This document shows positions 58,612-64,000 of a stretch of DNA of 64,000 nt, one piece after another; the first letter of the stretch is position 1, and the number at the start of each line of letters is the position of its first letter. The stretch spans positions 310,001-374,000 of the forward strand of contig NZ_CP121471.1 in NCBI RefSeq assembly GCF_033954835.1, given 5' to 3'. Source of the DNA: Thiorhodovibrio frisius. GTDB lineage: Bacteria; Pseudomonadota; Gammaproteobacteria; Chromatiales; Chromatiaceae. The translations under genes were made by a program, and so were the position numbers. The notes below the pieces were generated by a model. The model was given only the letters and a program-made list of their open reading frames with translations. It searched no databases and was not told the origin of the DNA.

Positions 58612-59606
58612 GCCGCTGTCTCGCTCTGGCGCTGGCCTGGACGCTGGTTTGGACTTGGGGACGAATGCGCTGGCGGGCGTCGCGCCGACAGGGACAGGGC
58701 GCGTCTGAGCACGACTGCCGGGTCATCTGGGGTCAGACAGCGTTCGTAGGGAATACCGCAGCCTTCGATGTGGGCGCGTGCTTGGGCGCGATGGGTCTCC
58801 AGCAGGCGCTGATAATCCCCGCGTCTGCGACCGGTCAGGGTATCGAGCAGGCCGTTGCGCTGACCGTCGCTGATGCGGTAACGCCCGGGCGGTGGCGGTG
58901 CCAGCTCCAGGGGATCGAGAATCTCGATGGCCAGCAGGCTGTTGTGTCTGATCAGTTGGCTCAGATGGCGCTCTGTCTCGGCATCGGCATGGGTAAAGTC
59001 CGACAGTAGCCACACCAGGGTGCCGGGCCGGATCACTTGGCGCAGGCGCGCGAGTGCGCGGTTGAGTTCACTGGCGTGGGTGCTAGCTGCCAGCCCTGGC
59101 CCCGGATCACCGGCGGCGACCAGGGCGCGGATCAGGCGCATCTGGCCGCGTCGGCCACCGCTGGGCTGGAGTTCGCGATGCTCACCGTCGAACAACAGAG
59201 CGCCGATGCGATCCCCATGGCTGATGGCCGCCCAGCCAATCAGAGCCGCCAGGCGCGCGGCCATCACGGATTTGAAAGCGCCGCGACTGGCGAAGAACAT
59301 GCCAGGGCCAAAGTCGGCGACCACCATGACCGGCCGCTCGCGCTCCTCGTCGAAGACCTTGACATGGGCATGGCCGGCACGAGCGGTGATGCGCCAGTCC
59401 ATGTTGCGAATGTCATCGCCGGCCTGGTAATGACGCGATTCGCGATAGTCCATGCCGCGCCCGCGCAGGCGTGAGCGGTGCTGGCCGGTTAAGATTGAGC
59501 GCGATCTGTGGCGTGGCGTCTGGCTGAAGCGGGTCGCCAGCGCGCGCTGGGCGATCAAGTCACCAGCGTCGACGCGCCAGTCGGCATCGGGCGCGATTCG
59601 GGTCAT
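58608..59606 (-). CDS. DUF58 domain protein
   Basis: 332 residues from ATG 59606, 8 bases after the moxR stop. The DUF58 core is SILTGQHRSRLRGRGMDYRE, YQAGDDIRNMDWRITARAGH with VKVFDEERERPVMVVADFGP, and a degenerate VWA-like fold behind. Partner of MoxR ATPases; biochemical role unknown. Confidence 0.93.
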   Translation of the reverse strand: MTRIAPDADWRVDAGDLIAQRALATRFSQTPRHRSRSILTGQHRSRLRGRGMDYRESRHYQAGDDIRNMDWRITARAGHAHVKVFDEERERPVMVVADFGPGMFFASRGAFKSVMAARLAALIGWAAISHGDRIGALLFDGEHRELQPSGGRRGQMRLIRALVAAGDPGPGLAASTHASELNRALARLRQVIRPGTLVWLLSDFTHADAETERHLSQLIRHNSLLAIEILDPLELAPPPPGRYRISDGQRNGLLDTLTGRRRGDYQRLLETHRAQARAHIEGCGIPYERCLTPDDPAVVLRRALSLSARRPPAHSSPSPNQRPGQRQSETAA

Positions 59607-59614
59607 GGGTTGCC

Positions 59615-60661
59615 TCAAATCAGGGGTACGCGCTTGATGAGTTCTGCGACGAAGCGATCAACCGTCATGCCCTCGGCCTCGGCGGCGTAGCTCATCAGCA
59701 CGCGGTGGCGCATCACGTCGAAGACCACGGCGTGGATGTCTTCCGGGGTGACGAAATCGGCTCCGCGCAGCCAGGCGCGGGCGCGGGCGCAACGGTCGAG
59801 CGCGATGGTGGCACGCGGGCTGGCGCCGTAGTCGACCAGGCGCGCCAGGTCGCTGTCGTAGGGCGCCGGGTCGCGAGTGGCGAGCACCAGTTGCACCAGA
59901 TACTCCTCAAGATTCTCCGCCATGTGCAAGTCCATGGACTGGTCGCGCGCGGCGAATATCTGCGCCTGACTGACCAGGGTCGCCGGCGCTGGTCCGCCCG
60001 TCGCGCGCCCGCGCATCTCGGCTCGCGCGATGGCTAAAATCCGGCGTTCGGCACGCGGGTCCGGGTAATCCACCCGCACGTGCATCAGAAAACGATCAAG
60101 CTGCGCCTCGGGCAGCGGATAGGTGCCTTCCTGCTCGATGGGGTTTTGGGTCGCCATCACCAAAAAGGGCTCTGCCAGCGGATAAGTGCGCCCGCCGACG
60201 GTGATCTGGCGTTCGCCCATGGCCTCGAGCAGTGCCGATTGCACCTTGGCCGGCGCACGGTTGACCTCGTCGGCCAGCACCAAATTGTGAAACAGCGGCC
60301 CAGGCTGAAAGTGAAACTCCCCGGTTTCGGGGCGGTAGATGTCGGTGCCAGTGAGGTCGCCCGGCAGCAGATCAGGGGTGAACTGCACGCGCTGAAAATT
60401 GCCCTCGATGCGCTCGGCCAGTGCCTGAATGGCCGAGGTCTTGGCCAGTCCGGGTGCGCCCTCAACCAGTAGGTGCCCGGAGGCGAGCAGCGCGATCAGC
60501 AGCCGCTCGATCAGTGCGTCCTGCCCCACGATGCGCGTGGCCAGTTGGGTGCGCAGCTCGGCGAAGGCAGCGGCGGTCTCGGCGACCGCTGCTGGCGGGG
60601 TTGCGGCGGCCACGGCTGGGGACGCCGGAGCGCTGGGTCTTGGTGTTTGAGTGGCTGTCAT
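59615..60661 (-). CDS. MoxR-family AAA+ ATPase
   Basis: 348 residues. Walker A GAPGLAKTSAI (about 68-78; Ala before Lys instead of Gly or Val), Walker B LVLADEVNRAPAKVQSALLE, sensor 1 LVMATQNPIEQEGTYPLPEA. The first 30 residues are a Pro/Ala-rich lead. MoxR ATPases work as chaperones with VWA proteins, here BatA and BatB/C. First gene of the six-gene operon. A hairpin repeat lies upstream, on the promoter side. Confidence 0.95.
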   Translation of the reverse strand: MTATQTPRPSAPASPAVAAATPPAAVAETAAAFAELRTQLATRIVGQDALIERLLIALLASGHLLVEGAPGLAKTSAIQALAERIEGNFQRVQFTPDLLPGDLTGTDIYRPETGEFHFQPGPLFHNLVLADEVNRAPAKVQSALLEAMGERQITVGGRTYPLAEPFLVMATQNPIEQEGTYPLPEAQLDRFLMHVRVDYPDPRAERRILAIARAEMRGRATGGPAPATLVSQAQIFAARDQSMDLHMAENLEEYLVQLVLATRDPAPYDSDLARLVDYGASPRATIALDRCARARAWLRGADFVTPEDIHAVVFDVMRHRVLMSYAAEAEGMTVDRFVAELIKRVPLI

Positions 60662-60738
60662 GCAAAATCTCCGTTCGATATCCAGATCCGGCGCACTGAA
60701 GTGGCCCCCTCGCGAGGCACCACCTCGTAGGATAGAGC

Positions 60739-60808
60739 CGTTGTTTCACGCTAACTCTCATGGCGGGGCAGTACCTCGGAGCATGGAACTAATGTTTCAC
60801 GGTAACAG
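60739..60808. repeat. Hairpin repeat, one partial and one complete copy, moxR/mtgA region
   Basis: A partial copy ending CCGTTGTTTCACGCTAAC, followed by a diverged complete one ending AATGTTTCACGGTAAC, in the mreB orientation. Located in the 341-base divergent gap 60662-61002, which otherwise shows no gene. Confidence 0.65.
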
Positions 60809-61002
60809 GCTTGAGGGCGAGCAACCAGTCCGGACCATAAAGCCTAAGTGCAGGCGTCTTAACATGACCATGCGAAAAGATTACAGCTTGTTAAGGTGCT
60901 TTTGCGAACATCCTGGACCAGCATGCCAACCCCCAATAAGCCAATGAATTCGCCGCACCAGATTGATCGCCACAGGCTCATCCATTGTCAGCGAATTCGC
61001 GG

Positions 61003-61725
61003 ATGAAAAGCTCGTCCCTGTTCTCCCGCCTGGTGCGCGGGTTGTCGCTACTGGTCGCTTTCCTGCTGCTGCTTTCCATTCTGGCAGTCGGTGCCCTGCG
61101 TTGGGTCAACCCGCCCACGTCGGCCATTATGATGCAGCATTGGATCGCGGAGCGCTTGGCCGGAGACGCACCGACCAAGTTCAGGCTCTATCATGAATGG
61201 GCCGACTGGGACGCCATTTCCCCGTCGCTCAAGCTGGCGGTGATGGCGGCGGAGGATCAACGCTTCCCGAACCATCGCGGCTTTGACCTGATTGAACTCC
61301 AGGCTGCCTTGGAGCGTTTTAGCCATGGCGAGCGCCTGCGCGGTGCCAGTACCATCACCCAGCAGACTGCCAAGAACCTGTTTCTTTGGGGCGGTCGGGA
61401 CTATGTCCGCAAGCTGCTTGAAGCCTGGTTCAGCCTGCTGCTTGAAACCCTGCTGCCAAAAGCGCGCATTCTGGAACTCTACCTGAACATTGCCCAGTTC
61501 AGCCCCAACACCTACGGCGTAGGAGCCGCGAGCTGGCGCTACTTCGACCGCCCGGCCATCGCCATCGCTCCCGAGCAGGCCGCGCGCATGGCTGCGGTGT
61601 TGCCAAACCCGAACATTTATCAGCTCGATCAGCCATCAACAAAAGTACGACAGCGCGCACGCTGGATCCGCCAGCAGATGCGCCAGCTTGGTGGTGAGCG
61701 CTACCTGCGGCGGCTGGAGCACTAA
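61003..61725 (+). CDS. mtgA: Monofunctional peptidoglycan glycosyltransferase
   Basis: 240 residues from ATG 61003; a TTG at 60985 is an alternative. One membrane anchor (about 15-35, GLSLLVAFLLLLSILAVGA), then the GT51 domain: LAVMAAEDQRFPNHRGFDLI (catalytic Glu), RGASTITQQTAKNLFLWGGR and LEAWFSLLLETLLPKARILE. It polymerises lipid II without cross-linking. Confidence 0.95.
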   Translation: MKSSSLFSRLVRGLSLLVAFLLLLSILAVGALRWVNPPTSAIMMQHWIAERLAGDAPTKFRLYHEWADWDAISPSLKLAVMAAEDQRFPNHRGFDLIELQAALERFSHGERLRGASTITQQTAKNLFLWGGRDYVRKLLEAWFSLLLETLLPKARILELYLNIAQFSPNTYGVGAASWRYFDRPAIAIAPEQAARMAAVLPNPNIYQLDQPSTKVRQRARWIRQQMRQLGGERYLRRLEH

Positions 61726-61750
61726 GGACCGGGGTGCCATTGCCTGACAG

Positions 61751-61805
61751 CTTACCGGGAAACAGCAGTTCTATTTATCGGGCTGGCCGGGGCCATGAAC
61801 GTCAG
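61751..61805. repeat. Hairpin repeat, diverged copy, after mtgA
   Basis: TTACCGGGAAACAGCAG ... GGCTGGCCGGGGCCATGAAC. Between the convergent mtgA and ygiW-like genes, 26 bases from the first and 7 from the second. Confidence 0.65.
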
Positions 61806-61811
61806 GCAGAG

Positions 61812-62159
61812 CTATTCCGCAATCTCGAGTGATTCAACCCAGAGATAGATGGTCCCAGCTGCATTTCGATCAACTTCAGCAATCAACCGGACTTTGGTGT
61901 CCGGACCAACCTTCCGGTTTCGCCAGACCGGTGGCTCAATTTCCACCCGAACCTCGCCTGTCTCATCCCGAAAGGTATAGTAATCCTCTCGAAGGTGGGC
62001 AAGGATGTTGCCAGTCACAGTCACATAGGTATCAACAGGAGCCTTGCGCGCGGCCTCGACCGTACTAGCCTGACCGCTTGCCACCGGCCCTGTGAATTGG
62101 GCAAAGGACGCTGAAGATAAACACAGAAAACCAATCACAAGAAACGCGGCTTTTTTCAT
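61812..62159 (-). CDS. YgiW/YdeI-family periplasmic OB-fold protein
   Basis: 115 residues with a signal peptide (probable cleavage after SASFA, residue 20). BOF fold: VEAARKAPVDTYVTVTGNIL, DYYTFRDETGEVRVEIEPPV and the end of the fold VRLIAEVDRNAAGTIYLWVE. E. coli relatives respond to stress (peroxide, cadmium, acid). Single gene. Confidence 0.88.
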   Translation of the reverse strand: MKKAAFLVIGFLCLSSASFAQFTGPVASGQASTVEAARKAPVDTYVTVTGNILAHLREDYYTFRDETGEVRVEIEPPVWRNRKVGPDTKVRLIAEVDRNAAGTIYLWVESLEIAE

Positions 62160-62334
62160 TTCTCACCTCTTTTGCTTACCAATTTTGGTCTCAGGCCAAA
62201 ACACAGATGGCAATGGTTTCTCCGAATTTCAATAGCATAAGCTCCCACCAATACGAGTTCAACTTCCTTCTCCATTAATAAGAACAATATTTCTTTGTAG
62301 TCTTGATTGAGTATCGTAGGTGCCTGCTAGCGAG

Positions 62335-62463
62335 TCATGTTTCTTCCGATAATTCCCAGACGCTAGCAAGAAGTTCTTCTTGCGACAGAACTGACGCCGA
62401 GTCGTCAATGTCATGCGATTTTAATAGCCTTTCTTGGTTGCGTGTGTCTTTCATACTTGCCAT
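62335..62463 (-). CDS. Possible small hypothetical protein
   Basis: 42 residues (KDTRNQERLLKSHDIDDSAS; SQEELLASVWELSEET), with a second possible start at 62454. Composition and periodicity are protein-like, and the antisense frame is not. No family recognised. Surrounding gaps 62160-62334 and 62464-62618 show nothing else clear. Confidence 0.4.
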   Translation of the reverse strand: MASMKDTRNQERLLKSHDIDDSASVLSQEELLASVWELSEET

Positions 62464-62618
62464 TCTACAATTACTCCAAGGTGAGAGATAGTCTCTCGTC
62501 CGAACGACAAGCTCAGCCGAGCGGCTTAAGCGAGAGCAAAACCGTCTTTGGCTGGAGCACCACGTCAGAAAATTAACGTGGCCCGTTCCCGTATTTCCCC
62601 GGCCGTTTGTTCAGGTCG

Positions 62619-62870
62619 TCAAGTCACCTTTTCGCACTTCTCGTATACAAATGCCGGGTCAAGGTCAACTCCGTTTGGCCATTCGACTGTATCAAACGCA
62701 ACCCGAACTTGAACAAACAATTCAGGATCTTGAAGCTTCCGGAAGACACCAAAATTCAAAAACGGCTTCATGTCCAATTGGCCCTTCTCATCATTGTCAA
62801 ACTCCAAAAATATGACGTAATCCCTTAGGTGCCTGACGCGTTTTGTAGATGGGCACATAAGACTCCCCAT
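62619..62870 (-). CDS. DUF2442 domain protein
   Basis: 83 residues: VRHLRDYVIFLEFDNDEKGQ, LDMKPFLNFGVFRKLQDPEL, VAFDTVEWPNGVDLDPAFVY. This small family is usually encoded directly after a DUF4160 gene, as here; together they are suspected toxin-antitoxin-like modules, function unproven. The start lies within the read-through frame of the broken DUF4160 gene. Confidence 0.85.
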   Translation of the reverse strand: MGSLMCPSTKRVRHLRDYVIFLEFDNDEKGQLDMKPFLNFGVFRKLQDPELFVQVRVAFDTVEWPNGVDLDPAFVYEKCEKVT

Positions 62871-63136
62871 GATTGCAGCGGTGAAATTCTGAAAGGTTCT
62901 TCACCATTCATTACCAGAGTCCAGTCGGCCAACAGCTCGTCCTAATGTGGTTCAGCCCACGCCAAAGCCAGTTTCGATTGCTTCCTTGGAAGACCGCCGT
63001 CGGTGATCTCGCAGGTGCGAATGTCGACGATGGCTTTGTGTTCTCCGTAATAAACATGAAAATGCGGAGGCGGATGTTCGCTAGGAGCGTAATACATCCG
63101 AATGATAAGCCCGTAGAACATCGATATGGTTGGCAT
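62825..63136 (-). pseudogene. DUF4160 gene interrupted by one in-frame TAG
   Basis: From ATG 63136: PTISMFYGLIIRMYYAPSEH, PPPHFHVYYGEHKAIVDIRT, and QSKLALAWAEPH, then TAG at 62942-62944, then the normal family ending in the same frame (DELLADWTLVMNGEEPFRIS). A CAG-to-TAG change at the glutamine usually found there explains it. The truncated product would lack the last quarter. Confidence 0.85.
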
Positions 63137-63347
63137 AATAGCAATTTCAGCTATGTCCCGCCGAACGCAATACTTCGCCGAGCGGGTAGAGCAAAAACAA
63201 AACTCTTGCGCTGGGAGCAATCCAAGGGCGATTGAGAAGGTTCAATTAAAAATCTGGAACAACAATTCGAGCCAGGCCCCATTTAATTCTGGAAAAACTT
63301 AAACAGCTCAGAGCCTTCCTGCGCGCAACCTAAGGGCATTTCTGATC

Positions 63348-63440
63348 ATGGAGTTCACCTATACCGACGAGTCTGGCAGCACCGAGGATGGCGACGTGTT
63401 GGTCATGGCGAGTCTGCTGATCGATGCCTGCCGCCTGCGC
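63348..63440 (+). pseudogene. DUF3800 N-terminal fragment
   Basis: EFTYTDESGSTEDGDVLVMA matches the start of DUF3800 proteins (Asp of the DESG motif), then SLLIDACRLRK; the remainder has no family signal and the frame ends soon. Only about 31 residues are credible. Confidence 0.5.
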
Positions 63441-63630
63441 AAGTGCACTCTAGCCCCTTCGACCAGCCGGTCAAGCGAAATGGCTTCGGATTCCTGCAAT
63501 CCAGATCGGGTTCATCTCAGCTCATCGCGACGCATAGCATCCCATGCTAGGCTTGCTGCAGCACATTTCGATCCAATCACCGTTCTTGAAGCGCGAAATC
63601 GGGCTTTTAATCTTACTGCAGGGTGCAAAC

Positions 63631-63921
63631 GTGAACCGTGACCAAACGCTGAAGATTCTAACCGAGCACAAGAAGGATCTTTCTCGATTATTTGGTGTTT
63701 CCGAACTGGCGCTCTTTGGGTCAACCGTTCGTGGCGATGAGCGAGTGGACAGCGACATCGACATCCTCGTGTCCTTCGATGGGTCCTCGACCTCGCAGCG
63801 CTACTTCGGCGTGCAGTTCTATCTCGAAGACCTCCTCGGTCGCCCGGTTGATCTAGTCACTCGCAAGGCACTGCGTCGAGAGCTAGCGCCTTATGTCGAA
63901 CGCGAGGCGATTCATGTCTGA
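63631..63921 (+). CDS. mntA: MntA-type antitoxin nucleotidyltransferase
   Basis: 96 residues from GTG 63631. The minimal nucleotidyltransferase motif is LALFGSTVRGDERVDSDIDI (GSxRx(n)DxD), with LVSFDGSSTSQRYFGVQFYL and LLGRPVDLVTRKALR behind. MntA adds AMP groups to a tyrosine of HepT and so neutralises it. It overlaps the next gene by 8 bases. Confidence 0.9.
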   Translation: MNRDQTLKILTEHKKDLSRLFGVSELALFGSTVRGDERVDSDIDILVSFDGSSTSQRYFGVQFYLEDLLGRPVDLVTRKALRRELAPYVEREAIHV

Positions 63922-64000
63922 GCCATCCGACCGCAAGCGAGAGTGGACCTTCTACCTCGACGACATGGTCGCATTTGGAGAGAAGGTATCGGCCTATTCA
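63914..64000 (+). CDS. hepT: HepT-like toxin RNase, N-terminal part only
   Basis: Only 29 residues before the right edge (DRKREWTFYLDDMVAFGEKV). The RxWxFYLxDM start is typical of HepT, a HEPN-fold RNase. Its position directly after mntA, with overlapping genes, supports the assignment. The active-site RxxxxxH is beyond the window. Confidence 0.75.
   Translation, partial: MSEPSDRKREWTFYLDDMVAFGEKVSAYS

Noticed and set aside
62480-62618. Possible integron attC site near small accessory genes
   Set aside because: There is a short dyad (AGCC-GAGC-GGCT), but no GTTRRRY/RYYYAAC core pair and no integrase.

Overview
The window looks like about 64 kb of chromosome from a GC-rich gammaproteobacterium. 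Core gene order (mreBCD-mrdAB-rlpA-dacA-lipB, ftsYEX with M16 peptidases and rsmD, rpmB-rpmG), a complete glycine-betaine methylation pair (GSMT/SDMT) and a bacterial sucrose synthase with its own sugar kinase fit a halophilic or marine member of the Chromatiales (purple sulfur bacteria). No photosynthesis or sulfur-oxidation gene lies in the window, so the lineage is an inference from gene families and context.

Layout. 1-2.8 kb: the 5' part of an EF-G-like GTPase leaving the left edge, then an L,D-transpeptidase convergent with a Braun-type lipoprotein ending in lysine. 3-13.2 kb: a chorismate-lyase-like gene, then a long minus-strand cell-elongation block, mreB-mreC-mreD-mrdA(PBP2)-rodA-rlpA-dacA-dat-ybeD-lipB. 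13.2-17.2 kb: a triple hairpin repeat, a perfect palindrome and gatCAB. 17.2-22.9 kb: parE with a downstream FIST-domain gene, then xseB, ispA and folE2. 23-28.8 kb: an osmolyte block, GSMT-SDMT-fructokinase-sucrose synthase, with 4-base start/stop overlaps inside each pair.

28.8-39.2 kb is an accessory island. It holds a decayed SAM-methyltransferase, a small orphan gene, a diverged group II intron fragment, a phosphoribosyltransferase overlapping a frameshifted REP-associated (HUH) transposase, a tandem array of 801-base group II intron-like units without a maturase, and a four-gene DDE transposon (zinc protein, DDE transposase, ExeA/TniB-like ATPase, small protein). It ends with gene tails and a truncated nucleotidyltransferase pair.

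39.2-48.9 kb returns to core genes: rsmD, two M16 peptidases, ftsY-ftsE-ftsX, an FmdB-type zinc ribbon, an SDR, rpmG and rpmB. 49.3-52.7 kb: a large chemoreceptor with two similar sensor modules and a CheW. 52.9-60.7 kb: a complete Bat/MoxR operon (moxR, DUF58, DUF4381, batA, batB/C fusion, batD). 61-64 kb: mtgA, a ygiW-like gene, then small accessory genes (DUF2442, a DUF4160 gene broken by one stop, a DUF3800 fragment) and the MntA/HepT toxin-antitoxin pair cut by the right edge.

A roughly 50-base hairpin repeat family occurs at seven intergenic sites (about eleven copies), mostly just beyond gene ends; it links otherwise unrelated core regions. The most unusual loci are the intron array with the transposon in it, the overlapping HUH-transposase/PRTase pair, and the osmolyte operon.
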